This document shows positions 45,226 to 57,735 of a stretch of DNA of 64,000 bases, in pieces (positions within the stretch are counted from its first letter, which is position 1; every line of letters begins with the position of its first letter). Both the position numbers and the translations under genes were made by a program. The stretch comes from Palaemon carinicauda (lineage: Eukaryota > Arthropoda > Malacostraca > Decapoda > Palaemonidae). The DNA lies in assembly GCF_036898095.1 (NCBI RefSeq), contig NC_090744.1, positions 96,770,253 through 96,834,252 on the forward strand. The letters are read 5' to 3'. The notes under the pieces are model-generated. The model was not told the DNA's origin. It was given only the letters and a program-made list of their open reading frames with translations, and made no database searches.

Positions 45226-46860
45226 AAATATTTTAACAGTAACATTAAAACAGATCTTTCATATATAAACTATGAAAAGGGACTTTCTTGTAATTCGCTA
45301 ATAACTCCTTGATATCTTGTTAAATTTGAATTTTCGCTCGTAAGACTAAATTGGAAGAGGCTTTAAAGCGAATTGAATTTTCTTATCGATTAGTGTACGA
45401 AAACTGTTAAACTCCCTGAAGCTATTTTAAGAAGACTGGAATAAGTTTGCCGGTATCCATAAAAGTAAATTATTTCGTATCCAAAAGGAAATTCATATAT
45501 TCTTGAAAACTGTCCAGTCGCGTTTTTTCATACTTAGCGTTAATGCTTTCACGAAGCTTGTCTGGTTTAGATGCGAGCAAATTCAAAAATAGAACCAGTT
45601 CCGTTTAATATTTTTAAAATTTTAAATTTTGTGCTTGGCTCTTTTGGTCCGGCATGGCTCTGTAACTTTTTGATCTGTAGAAGCTTTGAGCAAATTAACT
45701 GCTTATCATTTTTGTATTTCAAAATATAGTCCGACTTAGTAAAGTATTTCATATTCATGGAGAAATATACAGTTTTTATACATGAAAGTCCTTGCATAAT
45801 CTACTAAAATGAGTTTATGGGTTTTAAATGTTTATAAAGTAATTTTAGGTGTTCTTAATAGCAGAAGGTGAATTTTGTGAAGCGTTTTACTAAACTATTA
45901 CATAATTTAAAATTCTAGCATTTTGGTACCGTTAAGAGGCATTAGTGTAAGTTTTCGGAATGAAATGTTTATGGTTATAATACATAATGTATATTTGACT
46001 TTTAATGTTATAGGAATTGTTTGATTTCAAGCAATAAACTACATGCAACCTTATATTCCAATGGCGTTTTTTCAGTTTTCGTAACTGGTAATATTGTTTC
46101 TTAGCTTTATTCAATGACTTTAGGAATCTCTTGTCAAGATAACTGTTATTGTACCACTGACATTATGCGTCACTTCTGCTTAGGTTTAACATAAGCTACA
46201 ACAAAACTAATTAATATTGTAGATATGCATTAACCAATGCAAGAGACTGCCTCGGGAAAGACTGTGTAGCATTTTCAAGTTTTCAGAGCTCGTAGATCAG
46301 ACGATTAGCCTACTAAGCATATATATCAGTGGAAATCAGTGAAAATTCAAGGTTTATTTTTCTTGTATCAATTAGATTTACGGTGTTAATAAGTTATTAT
46401 AATTTATCTAATTTAGTGATTGGTTTTCGGCCTAATTCAGCATATAGCAGTCGTGAAATACTCTATTGATTTTGATGACGCATAAAGTGGCTTCATAGAT
46501 TATACTTGCTGATCAGCTTAGAGCAGCGTCAGTTATTGACCACTTCTGACCCCAATAAATAATGTAGATTCAGTATAATGTACTGTTTATAAGTATTAGT
46601 GCTTAGGACATTAATATTAGGTATTATAAAATAGCATAGGACTTTATTAGTATTGCAAAAGGTTACACTTTGTCATTAGAATATCAGGGTTTGTCATCGT
46701 AGTACTTAAAAACGGGAAAGAAAATTTTACAACAATCTATATCTATTTCACTTCAGTTTTAATCTAAAAGTATTGATGACATTATTCCATTAAACGCTCT
46801 AATATAAATTGTTTAAGCTTTCGAAGTATGCAAAACATCAAATTGATTCTCCTCTTCTCT
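45226..46860. other. AT-rich stretch without recognisable genes
   Basis: No coding signal. About 45715-45805 (CAAAATATAGTCC ... ACATGAAAGTCCTTGCATAA) recurs diverged at about 48230-48310, so the region shares an old duplication with the next repeat field. An acceptor-like TCTCTTGCAG ends at 46865. Confidence 0.4.
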
Positions 46861-46908
46861 TGCAGATCATAACCTTTGGAGTGAACGAATATCTACAACG
46901 GAAATCTC

Positions 46909-47088
46909 TCCTCTTTGGAAGACACTGCTCCTCTTTGGAAGACACTGCTCCTCTTTGGAAGGCACTGCTCCTCTTTGGAAGGCACTGCTCCTCTTTGGAA
47001 GGCACTGCTCCTCTTTGGAAGACACTCATCCTCTTTGGAAGACACAGCTCTTGCTTGGAAGACACTGCTCCAATTTGGAATACACTCC
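46909..47088. repeat. 20-bp minisatellite, nine units
   Basis: The unit is CTCCTCTTTGGAAGACACTG. The first six units differ only by GAC/GGC at one site; the last three are more diverged. It is open in several frames because the unit lacks stops. Confidence 0.95.
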
Positions 47089-47799
47089 TGCAGATGCTAC
47101 CGTCCCATCCAAACGGCATTCACTCTAAAATCTTATTTTGAGTTGCTGGTATGTAATAGTTGAGATATGTTTCCCTCCTTTCCACGTACTTTATCCAATT
47201 GTTTTGCTAGCATTGAGCGATGGGTTTTTTAACAGGACAATTGAAAGGTACTGTCTAAACTGAAATTACTGCCTGGGCTACAGTACATTTTCCTTAAGGT
47301 CGTAAAATTGCTAAGTGATAGTCGGTTATTCCATTTAAGTGATGTAGTTTTGATTAAGTTGGTTAAGTTTATCCTTGGGAACTCAATATTAGGGTAAAGC
47401 TATATGAAAGTAAATATTATGAATAACGTAAAGTTTCTATTTTTCTGTTTAGATAAATTGTATCAAATGCGGCTTAAAATCTTAAGGAATTTTTACCTTA
47501 AAGCTTGAAAAAGTTTTAAGTGTTACCTTTAATTTAATTGGGTAAAGATTTTGTAATGATAAACAAATCTCTAGTGACAATTTAGCTTATACAGAGTAAC
47601 TTGGCAGAAGTTTTACGTTCAGCTTAGATTAGTTTTATTCTAAAGAATTTATATTTTGAAATTAGGTTAGTTTTATTCTATAAGCAATATCGTCATTACA
47701 CCTCTTGTAGAGAAAAAGCACGTGCCTCCACAAGGCTAATTTAATTTATTACAGCGGCAGCATTTTGTTGAAATATGCTAGGCAAGAACAGTTAGTCAT

Positions 47800-48430
47800 A
47801 ATTTGAATGTATGAAATGCATTATTCGAAATAAACTTATGAAGCTGTGCATAGAATTTATCACAGATTTTGAGCTGTCGAAAACGTGAAATGCATTAAAG
47901 TTTAAATCAAACTAAGGTTTTCCTTAAAATTTATTACATAGATCTTAAGCTGATGAAAATATGAAATGCATTTAAGTTTAAATTAAACTATAAATTTGCG
48001 CATAGAATTTATTACATAGATTTTAAGCTCCTGAAAACATGAAATGCATTTGTTTAAATTAAACTAAATTTTTGCATGGAATTTTTTACATAGATTTTGA
48101 GCTGTTGAAAACATGAAATACATTTTAGATTTGTGCATATAATTTTATTACATAAATTTTGACTTGTTGAAAACATCCAATGAATTACCGTAATTAAAAT
48201 CTGACTATAAAGTTACTTTATAATTTTTGTATTGCAAAATATATTGAGTATAGTAATTTACTTGCATGTGACAATATAAAGTTCTGATACATGAAGGTTC
48301 GTACATAATCTACCTGGAGAATGCGCTTTAGACTCGTTGAAAACATGAAATGCTTTAGTTAAAATTAAACTATGGAGTAGTGCATAGAATTTGATAGATT
48401 TTGACCTGTTGAAAACATTTCGAGAATTTT
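47800..48430. repeat. Diffuse ~70-90 bp tandem repeat
   Basis: TTGAAAACATGAAATGCATT with flanking AAATTAAACTA and GCATAGAATTTATTACATAG recurs at least six times with substitutions and length changes. An old, decaying tandem repeat. Confidence 0.75.
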
Positions 48431-48568
48431 GATAAATTAAAAATATTTTAGTCAAGTGGAATATCCCAAGTTACCTTTAGTCACCCAAGCGTGAAAAATT
48501 GTTTTAATCCAAAGTTTAATTTGAGAAATTTTGATACATTAGGGCACGGAACATGGCATCCAATATCC

Positions 48569-48570
<2 letters not shown>

Positions 48571-48627
<57 letters not shown>
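48571..48627. repeat. (TC)n microsatellite
   Basis: 57 bp of TC with one CCC interruption near its start. Confidence 0.95.
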
Positions 48628-48630
<3 letters not shown>

Positions 48631-49566
48631 CACTCCTCGGAAATAAGTATCTTAAATAGATTTAATGAATCTCCATTAGATTAATTTTAGCTCTTTATAA
48701 TTTCCCATATAAATATTAAACATTGTGATAAAATAGTGTTATTTAAATTCAAATTTAACCAAGGGTCTGCGTATTAGAATTTACTGAAGGAAAATGTCTT
48801 GTGGGGCTTTCTCCATACACCCACACCCCCTCCGTCCGGATCTGACCCAGGAAATTACTTCGAGTAAGTTCTCGAACTGTACGAGGGAGATTCTAAATTT
48901 TTCCCTTTCTTTCTACCCTTCATCCCTTCAGTGCCCCTAGGTTATTATTTCCGACCGACAAATAATCGGATGGTTTCATGTTCCCTGATTTTGCAAAGAA
49001 CTTGGTTTACCATTAATTTTACATTTATTTTTTTATGAAGGGAAAGTTGACATTGTGAAAGTTTGACAAGACAGGAAGATTTAGCCGAAACAGTGGAGCT
49101 TAAATTAATTTTTAATAAAAAAATTTATTAATCCGTATAGTTTATATGCACAGTGTTCAATACCATTTAAAGTAAAATATAATCCATTTACATTTAGTAG
49201 TGACGACTGTTTTAGTTCTAGAGAGGAATGTATTAAGGCTTTGTAAAGATTAAATGTGAAGCTGTTTATGAAATATAATTGTGAAGTGAACAACTTGTGT
49301 AGCTGGTTAGACTTGGGGCAAGAAATAGAGATAAAAGTACAGATGTTAAGGGGGTTAAGTACTTTTCTACAGTATTAACTTAGGCGGTATAAATTTTATT
49401 GATTTTTGTATTAAGTATCTGTCCAGAAAAAGACAGTAATGCTAGCAATTAGATTTTACAATTGGAAATAGCACGTGGAAGGAAGGGAAGGGAAATCTCT
49501 TAAATATTAATATATCATGACTTATTTTATCTGAACCAATTGCCGGTTGTATAAATCCTGCGAAAT
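48628..49566. other. No recognisable gene
   Basis: AT-rich with a short GC-richer part at 48805-48960 (CCACACCCCCTCCGTCCGGA) that I cannot assign. Confidence 0.4.
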
Positions 49567-49690
49567 CAGCTGCCTGTTACTTGAAAACCACCAGAAGCAG
49601 TTGCCTGTTACTTGAAAACCACCAGCAGTAGTTGCCTGTTACTTAAAAACCACCGGAAGCAGTTGCCCGTTACTTGAAAACCACCAGCGT
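49567..49690. repeat. 31-bp tandem repeat, four units
   Basis: The unit CAGTTGCCTGTTACTTGAAA plus ACCACCAGAAG starts at 49567, 49598, 49629 and 49660, with one to four substitutions each. Confidence 0.93.
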
Positions 49691-49925
49691 AAAGTTTCCA
49701 GGCCAAAAATGACTGACTATTTAGAAAATTTCTTTTTACTCTGGTCTTTTACCTCCAGATAAGATTGTTTTAGTAGATGACTACAAATTTCAAGTAAAAT
49801 ATTTAAAGGAACTTATAGAAATTGGGATTCTCACATTCTGACCAAAACTGTTAGCCCACTAAAGATTCTAAATAGTAGTCAGTTTTCAAGATAGACTCAA
49901 TTAAGTAATGCAACCTATTGTCAGA

Positions 49926-50712
49926 GATAGCAGAGAAGAATAAGAAGAATGCAGGTGCAGCCAAAGAGTGGCAGCACAAAAGGAGAATAATGCAGGAGGT
50001 ATCAAAGAATGGCAGCAGAAAAGAAGAAGAATGCAGGAGGTATCAGAGTGGCAGCAGAAGAAGAATAATGCAGAAGGTATCAAAGAATGGCAGCAGAAAA
50101 GAAGGGTGCAGGAGGTATCAGAGTGGCAGCAGAAAAGAAGAAGAATGCAGGAGGTATCAAAGAGTAGCAGCAGAAAAGAAGAAGAATGCAGGAAGTATCA
50201 GAGTGGCAGCAGAAAAGAAGAATGCAGGAGGTATCAGAGTGGCAGCAAAAAAGAAGAAGAATGCAGGAGGTATCACAGAGTGGCAGCAGAAAAGAAGAAG
50301 AATGCAGGAGGTATCAAAGAGTGGCAGCAAAGAAGAATAATGCAGAAGGTATCAAAGAATGGCAGCAGAAAAGAAGAAGGGTGCAGGAGGTATCAAAGAG
50401 TAGCAGCAAAAAAGAAGAAGAATGCAGGAGGTATCAAAGAGTAGCAGCAGAAAAGAAGAATGCAGGAGGTCTCAAAGAGTGGCAGCAGAAAAGAAGAATG
50501 CAGGAGGTATCAGAGTGGCAGCAGAAAAGAAGAAGAATGCAGGAGGTATCAAAGAGTAGCAGCAAAAAAGAAGAATGCAGGAGGTATCAGTGTGTGGCAG
50601 CAGAAAAGAAGAAAAATGTAGGAGGTATCAAAGAGTAGCAGCACAGAAGAAGAATGCAGGAGGTATCAAAGAGTAGCAGCAGAAAAGAAGAAGAAAGCAG
50701 GAGGTATCAAAG
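49926..50712. repeat. ~32-41 bp purine-rich minisatellite, about 20 units
   Basis: The core GCAGGAGGTATCAAAGAGT plus GGCAGCAGAAAAGAAGAAGA varies by presence of one AGA or AAGAG unit. Long open frames through it are artefacts. Copy 2 of the duplication keeps only about 60 bp of it (57962-58025). Confidence 0.95.
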
Positions 50713-53310
50713 AAAGATAGAGAATTAATGTTAGATATAGATATCATAACAGCCTTTACTGAAATTATAGGTTTTATAATAAAACATTTTTATAAAGTAA
50801 ACTGCATTTTATTTCGTATTTTTCCTTCCCCAGATTCTTCTTAGATACTTTTTCTCCCTTGTCGTTGATAGTTCTGAAATGGAAAGTAAACTTTCGTTTA
50901 AATGTTATAAAAAAACCAAAGTAAACTATTTGTGAAAGCTTCGATGATATCACTGCCATTACGGGATTATTGAAACAGTTCGAATATGTCTTATGGAATA
51001 ATGTATCTTCGGATTCCGGTAGGTTTCGTCGTTAGATACCATCCAATACTTGATGTCGATATTTAACGTTTACATTATTAAACGAAGAAAAGTAACAAAC
51101 ATACTAACTAATATGAAATATCCTACTTCTCCGTTTAACAATGTAATCGTTAAATATCAAGACAATATATCAATCATTGGATGTTATTTAACGGCGAGAC
51201 ATAACGAAGACTCCGCAGATACAGTTTCAAATGGCACTTACGTTCGAACACTAAACTGACTATTTAAATTAAAGCAAACCCATATTAGGCAGAAATTAAA
51301 TCAATCGGACACAGTCTTAAAAGATATTCTCTAATATTCCTGTTGCTGGGACTAAAATTCTGTTGCAAGATTTTATCCAAACACCTGTTTGACATTAGAA
51401 TATCCACCTGTTTGCTAACTTCTACCTGTAAATACGATTTTGCTAAGAGCTCATCTCTAATTACCTGCCTGGCATTGAAACACTTCAGTTACAAGTTTTT
51501 TTTTTTTTTCTAAATACGGAATATCTGGCTAAACTACCTTTATTCGATACTCTTAAAGATCCCATTGCGTTTTTGTCTAGATTAATTTTCTTTTTTATCT
51601 ATTGGCATAATAATGTGGCCAAATCTATTCAATAAACCGTGCCTTTGGGGTTTGCTAACAAGAATATTTAGAATACCTACAATCCTACATAGCCAAAAAT
51701 ATAGCTACAATCTATAAAGCCTTCATTATATAACCCAAAAATCTAAAGATTACCTACGCATCTGATTAAGCATTCATGCCTATAAATAGCATAAGGCTTA
51801 TTAGTTTGACTCCTAAAGTATAAAAAACCAAAATACTATTGATCTATCACCTTTAGTAACAGCGTAAAACATCACCAGTGAACCTGGAGAGATTAAGAAA
51901 TGTTATAGGCCCCACACTAGTTAAAATACCTAGCAAGACCTACATGAACACTAAGCAACTTTCACCTATAGGTAAATACCTGTAACTACTAGCACTTTCA
52001 CAATCCATGGACTTGCTTGCTAATTTGCGAGATCTATACCTATTCTATGGGCCACGTGGTAGCCATACCTGTAGCTATATACCTAGCAGCACATGCAATC
52101 ACAACTACTGTATAAGCGTGTGAAGTAATAACTCGTGTCGGTTACTAAAACATTTTAACCCGTTCCTCCCGTAGTCTTCGATAAAATGGAGGGTATCAAA
52201 ATCTAACCTTTGCGGGCAACCTTTAAAACTGTGCTAAAATCTGACGACTGTTACATTAATTCTAGCTGACTTTGAATCTGAGCTTTTATCTGGTAATGAA
52301 ACTTGCAAGTTTACCTAGTTACCTCTCAAACTGGTTCCCCTAATACTAAATGACCATGTATAAAACTCGTAAGGACTACTTACATGTGAAATATTTGCAA
52401 GGCAGGTAGTTCATGATGTTGATGTAAAATCTTTAAGGTAGAAGCGTCCTAAACATTTAAATGATTCAGTTCATTTTACAGTTGACTGGCAGTGACGTCC
52501 TTTGACCTGGAAATAAGTAGTTATTAGACTTCTTAAAAACAAAGAATTCATATATTACTAAAAGAATCTATTGGAATTTGTTCTTAAATTCTATCTCAAC
52601 GGCTATACTCAAGTTGCATTTACAGTTGCACATTTTTTATAATAAAAAAGTACAAATATTTACAATACTATGGTACCCTTTATGCACGTATCAGCAGGCT
52701 TAAGTTTTTTGCTAAATACGAATATAGCACTGGGTCCCTTTAAAATTTCATGGAGCCATCACAAGAACTTTGAAAATAACAATTTTACTTTTACTTTCAA
52801 AAATAAACTCGTTACTAATGGGCTCTACAATTAAGATATACCTACCAGGCAAACAATGCTTTGACCTCTTGAGAATTGAATTGCAAACTATCATGCAGTA
52901 GGCCTATTAAATTAAAGTTACCTCAAACCCAATGAGTCAAATAGAAACATGTACTACATCCTATCTTAATTCATCAATCCCTTAAATAGTCCCACTACTT
53001 GTAAAAGTTTATTTCAAGATACCGAATATCTAACCGCCAAAATCCTATACGGGAACCAGAAGATTAAAATGGCTAAGAAATTTTTCTATCTTTGAAGATT
53101 TTAGAATTTGGCCTCATGATAATACACAAGACAGCATAATACTAATACTATGATTAAATTTAACTTTCAACTATAGAACACGAGGCATGTGGAAATTAAG
53201 TATTAATGTGCAAAACAGGGTAAATTAGAGGAGCGCTTAGTAGAGAATGTGCCTTCGCCTCACCAAGCAGTCTTATTCTATTCTTAAATCCACTGAATAC
53301 TTGTACTTCA
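50713..53310. other. Gene-empty part of duplication copy 1
   Basis: AT-rich. Matching regions in copy 2 (58.1-61.45 kb) show no frame conserved between copies, which argues against coding. Confidence 0.45.
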
Positions 53311-53319
53311 ATGTATTTT

Positions 53320-53760
53320 CTTCAAAATCTAATGGATTTGCCCTTGTGACATGTCAAAGTTTCGTTGAAAATGGCTCTAGTTTTTGCGTGATTTTCTCAA
53401 ACGCAAGCAGTCTTATTTCACTTAACTCCTCTGCATACTTTTACTTCCCTCTATATTCAAAATTTAATTCTTTGTCCTTGGGTCTTACCCCCTCCCCTTA
53501 CATGTATGAATTTCGTTAAAAAATGGTTCAGTAGTTTCTACGTGCGTTCAAAAGAAAAACAAAAATAAACATTGCGATTTTCAAAGCCTACTGCTGCGGA
53601 CTTATACTTTGATGTACTTTATCTAAAATTTTACATTCATCCTTGGGTCATACCCAACATGACTACTAGGTTCGGTCAAAAACAGTACAGTAGTTGGTGT
53701 AAAGTTCCTAACAACCAAACTAAACAAACAAGAGGGTGAATACATACCCTCCGCAAAATC
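53320..53760. repeat. Three imperfect units of a TTCGGTTxAAAAxxGxxCAGTAGTT-type tail (copy 1)
   Basis: The segments CAAAGTTTCGTTGAAAATGG, GAATTTCGTTAAAAAATGGT and TAGGTTCGGTCAAAAACAGT are followed by CAGTAGTT-like bases, each preceded by TACTT...T-rich and CTTGGGTC-type phrases. The ATxGGTTCAGTAGTTT phrase is widespread in arthropod RTE-type LINE tails, so a tail-derived tandem is suggested. Copy 2: 61490-61890. Confidence 0.45.
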
Positions 53761-54456
53761 TTAATGACATATCTTTAAAAATCTCTAAAACAGTTTAAAC
53801 TTCATAAAACTTTAGCAACTTTAGCAAATGTAGATTAACAACTCCAAACTAATTTAGTACAGCTGGTGTTAACGAGGGCGCTGAAAATCATATCTAGTTA
53901 ATAGAATTAAGTGATGGTAATGTGCCTCATATCTAATAACTTAAAATCACTTATTAAACAACTTTTTTAACTCTAAAAATACAGAGGGTAGTTGCAAGAG
54001 TTAAATACGTCAAACATTAAGCCTTAAACCCCATCAAGAACCCCAGCCGTTCACAAAAGAGTAATGCTAATTATATCGGTCAAGGTAACACTTTCACTGA
54101 TGTTTATATGTGCAAGCCACGGAAAGTTTACTAAAGTAACCACTATTAGAAGTAAAAAATTCACTAAAGTCACTTACACCTCAACGGGCCGCCATTTACC
54201 AGAAAATACGTAGAAAACCACCATTATTCACCAACACTTCACGAGAGGTTGTATAATTTGAACAACTCCATAAATGCTTACCACAGTTTGAAAATCCGAG
54301 GTAGAAGTTTGTATGTTACATCCGGAACACGAACAGCTGTGAAACTGTTCCACCTTCCGGAAAAATTTCCAACATTGGCATCGGAAAATTCAAGGACTCG
54401 AGAGTAGGGGAGTAATGTGCGAGACTACATGGATTCAGGAAAAAAGCTTTATATGT

Positions 54457-54855
54457 GGCGCCATCTACAAGTTAAACTTTTCCCCTTTTTAACTTACTTA
54501 ATAGCGCCACCTACAAGTTAAATTTTTCCATTTTTTTTTAACTTTCCTTGTGGCGCCATTTACAAGTTAAACTTTTCCCCTTCTAACTTTCCTTGTGGTG
54601 CCATCTATAAGTTAAACTTTTCAAGTTTTTAACTTTCCTTGTGGCGCCATCTACAATTTAAACTTTTCCCTTTTTAACTTTCCTTATAGCGCCATCTACA
54701 AGTTAAACTTTTCCCTTTTTTAAATTTTCGTTGTGGCGTCACCTACAAGTTGAACTTTTCCCTTTTTAACATTATTGTGGCGCCATCTACAAGTTATACT
54801 TTTCCCTTTTTTAACTTCCTTGTGGCACCATCTACAAGTTAAGCTTTACCGTTTT
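54457..54855. repeat. ~45-48 bp minisatellite, nine units (copy 1)
   Basis: The unit is GGCGCCATCTACAAGTTAAA followed by CTTTTCCCTTTTTAACTTTC and CTTGT. Unit starts lie near 54457, 54505, 54555, 54597, 54642, 54686, 54735, 54779 and 54825. Confidence 0.93.
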
Positions 54856-55740
54856 TATATTTTCCACATTGACAAGAGCAAACCAAATTATTCCAGTCCC
54901 AATATGATAGCATTGATAACAATAAAATTTACAAAATTCACTTTGAGAATGTTTAACTTACCAATGGTTTCTATTTTTCTTATCAGGCTTGGTATAGACA
55001 AAATAGATCGATGTTACATATTGGCAACAACGAGACATGGCTAAAATTTTTTAGAATATTTTCTCAGCTACAATAAGAATAATTTAATGCTTCAATCATA
55101 GAGCAAAATACACGTGATTTATCATATGGTATGAAATTAAAGGAGTAAACGAATCAATTCCCATATTCAGTTAATCGATGTAAACCAATGTAAACAAACC
55201 TTACATTTATAAGGAAATATCTCTTTTTAAATGTACTGAAAGAGAATGTAAGCCAAGCTAAAGAGAATGAAATTTATTTGATATATTTTACAAGATCGCT
55301 TGAAGGTGGAGTGTTAGAAATACCAATGCAAGGACACGCACCATGAAGAAATATGTGACAAAATTAACTGCCACGCTTTCACTGCAATCTCTATTCAAAT
55401 TCGTGCAACTTCAACGCAAATAAACCAAATTGACAAATTACATCAAAACAGGTTGATTTGGTATACAATATTTAAAATCAAATCAGTCTAATGTTAATGT
55501 TTCATGCTCAGTTTATCTTTTGACATCTGGGTTTGAAACGATCTACAAAGTTATCTATTTTTTTTTTTTCAGAAAACAGAAGCCTGAAATCTTGAAATAT
55601 CACATAGACACAAGCCATTTCGCACGCTTTTGTATTTGCACATCACACTGACAAAATTCCTACGCGAATTCCAGATATTTCAGAAAACATGATAAACCAC
55701 TTTGGATTTCGAATAAACTTCGATGCTAAACGACGCCGCC

Positions 55741-55998
55741 TCACGGGGCCAAATGTGATGAGGAAACCTTTTCCAGGAATCAACTGTGGAAGTGACAGAT
55801 CATTTATTCACCGCAAATTCTGCGGGTGTCAGTGAAGTTTTACGGGTAATGATTGGGTTCATTTGCGAGAGAATCTGGACGCATGATATCCCAATGGAAT
55901 TCAGATGAGGTTAATTTTCTTCTAATGAGATTAAAGCTGAACTAATGAGGCAATGCGAAGTCATGGCCAAAGGCCAGCAGCCAAATCAGATCATTCCG
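55741..55998. repeat. 258-bp block nearly identical to copy 2
   Basis: Compared with 63733-63996 I see no substitution, only one extra G in copy 2 at the first G-run. The adjacent 250 bp on the left differ at about 10% of sites. No family is recognised; a minus-strand open stretch of about 37 codons and a plus-strand 25-codon frame are too short to call. Confidence 0.85.
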
Positions 55999-56124
55999 AA
56001 AATGACACATGCGGTGAGAACCGTGCACAATGAATTGGTTACTTTTCCTGAGGAAATATACTCACATGATGATTTACGTTTATGTTGATTCCACCATTTA
56101 TCTGGTGACCAGACCATTTGCCTA

Positions 56125-56505
56125 AGGACATTTTGTCTGAGGACGTTATGCCTACCAAAGTTTGTCAATGGGCAATTTGTCCGAGGACGTTATTCCAACC
56201 AAAGATTGCCAACGGACAGTTTGTCTGAGGACGTTATGCCTACTGAACAGTATGATTATGGACAGTTTGTCTGAGAAGGTTATGGCTACCGGAGCCTTTA
56301 CCAACGGACAGTTTGTCTGAGGATGTTATGCCTACCTGAAAGCTTGCCAACGGACAGTTTTTCTGAGGATGTTATGCCAACTGGAGAGTTTGTCAAGAGG
56401 ACAGTATGTCCGAGGACGTTAGGGTTGTGGAAAGTGTGCCAACGGACAGTTTGTCCGAGGACGTTATGCCAACCAGACAGTTTTCCTATGGATGGTTTGC
56501 CTAAT
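56125..56505. repeat. ~46-bp minisatellite, eight diverged units
   Basis: The unit is CCAACGGACAGTTTGTCTGA followed by GGACGTTATGCCTACC and a variable 8-10 bp. Substitutions are frequent. The plus-strand frame through it (TDSLSEDVMPTGEF) is a by-product. Confidence 0.9.
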
Positions 56506-56507
56506 GA

Positions 56508-56538
<31 letters not shown>

Positions 56539-57175
56539 TACTTGCTAAGCTACAACCTAGTTGGAAAAGCAGGATGCTATAAACCCAGTGGCCTCAACAG
56601 GAAAATAGCCCAGTGAGGAAAGGAAGAGAGGCAAATGAAATATTTCAAGAAGAGTAAAGACATTAAAATAAATTTCTCCTCTATAAAATATAAAAACTTT
56701 AAAAAACCAGAGGAAGAGAAATAAGATTATAGAATAGTGTGCTTGAGTGTACCCTTAAGCAAGATAACCAACCCACGACAGTGGAAGACCATGGTACAGA
56801 GGCTATGGCACTAACAAAGACTAGAGAACAATGGTATAATTTAGGAGTGTTATTCTCATAGAATAGCTGCTTACCATAGCTAAAGAGTCTCTTCTACCCT
56901 TTCCAACAGGAAAGTGGCCACTGAACAATTAAATTTCAGTAGTTAACCACTTGAGTGAAGAAGAATTGTTTGGTAATGTCTAGTCAGGTGTATGACGACA
57001 GAGGAGAAGAGGTAAAGAATATGCCAGACTATTCAGTGTGTGTAGGCAAAGGGAAAATGAACCGTAACGAGAGAGAAGGATCCAATGTAGTATTGTCTGG
57101 CCAGTCAAATTGACCCCCATAACTCTCTAGCGGTAGTATCTCAACGGGTGGCTGGTGCCCTGGCCAACTTACCTT
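56506..57175 (-). mobile_element. LINE-tailed non-autonomous dispersed repeat, ~670 bp
   Basis: On the minus strand it begins near 57175 (GGTAAGTTGGCCAGGGCACC) and ends in the tail CCTCACTGGGCTATTTT ... CAACTAGGTTGTAGCTTAGC plus (TAA)n at 56512-56538. The last ~130 bases equal the 3' end of the LINE at 10010-10765. The 5' part has no RT homology and recurs at 17700-17945. The simplest reading is a SINE-like or deleted element mobilised through the shared LINE tail. Confidence 0.75.
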
Positions 57176-57494
57176 ACAAATTCAGCTCAGTGCTGCATTT
57201 GTATTTTATCAAAAATATATGTTTTTAAATCGGTGCAAACTGAAATGACAGCCAAGAAAGAAATTGAATGCAATATAGCGAAATTTATAAAAAATCTATA
57301 AATTTTGGGCTATGCCACGACGATATTCAGAAAAGGGGTGGTGTCTTATTCTACACGAGGTTCTTCAGACTTTTTTCTCAATTGACGCCGCACGCAGGAT
57401 AGCAGTGTTCGATGTCAGATCATTCTATCAGAGTAAAATTTTCAAGGATGCATTGCATATTTTTCTGTTCTCTCATCGCCAGGAAGTGTAAATT

Positions 57495-57735
57495 TCAATC
57501 TTACTAGCCTCCTGGCTAGTACAGTGGTAACATGTTCGCCTTGCATTCGCATAGCAGCAGATCTATCCCAGCTTGTGGCCGTGAAATTAAGCTGTTTACT
57601 GGGGAGGATACTGTTGCAGTTGGTCACCACAGTGTGGGGGGTGGGGGGGGGGGTTAGCCTTGCCTGACTTACATTCTGGAGAGTATCTAATTCTGATGAT
57701 ACTGGAACTGAAACCAGACCTTTACCTTCAATTAT
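57495..57735 (+). mobile_element. tRNA-derived SINE
   Basis: The head CTCCTGGCTAGTACAGTGGT-AACATG-TTCGCCTTGCATTCGCA resembles the 5' half of a tRNA-Gly (A box TAGTACAGTGG; the anticodon-arm region TTCGCCTTGCATTCGCA). A decayed B box AGATCTATCCC follows near 57570. The body (CTGTTTACTGGGGAGGATAC ... GATGATACTGGAACTGAAAC) is unrelated to tRNA. There is a G-run at 57635-57653. The tail end near 57735 (CCTTTACCTTCAAT) suggests a simple-repeat tail. Confidence 0.65.

Larger units (their letters stand above)
49890..55999. repeat. Tandem segmental duplication, copy 1
   Basis: Colinear with 57.93-63.997 kb. Anchors: minisatellite start (49920 / 57955), TTTGACCTGGAAATAA (52500 / 60027), CATGCACGTATCAGCAGGCTT-type site (52683 / 60827), CCCTTGTGACAT (53340 / 61500), the ~45-bp minisatellite (54457 / 62552), TATGGTATGAAATT (55124 / 63125). 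Sampled identity is about 90% with indels. No gene is recognised inside. Confidence 0.88.

Noticed and set aside
49918..50638. 140-158 residue open frames with KNGSRKEEECRRYQ-like repeats
   Set aside because: They follow the purine-rich minisatellite, shift frame between units and are absent from the duplicated copy at 57.96 kb.
49567..50712. Regularly spaced repeats resembling a CRISPR array
   Set aside because: Units are directly adjacent tandem repeats without unique spacers, in a eukaryotic genome.
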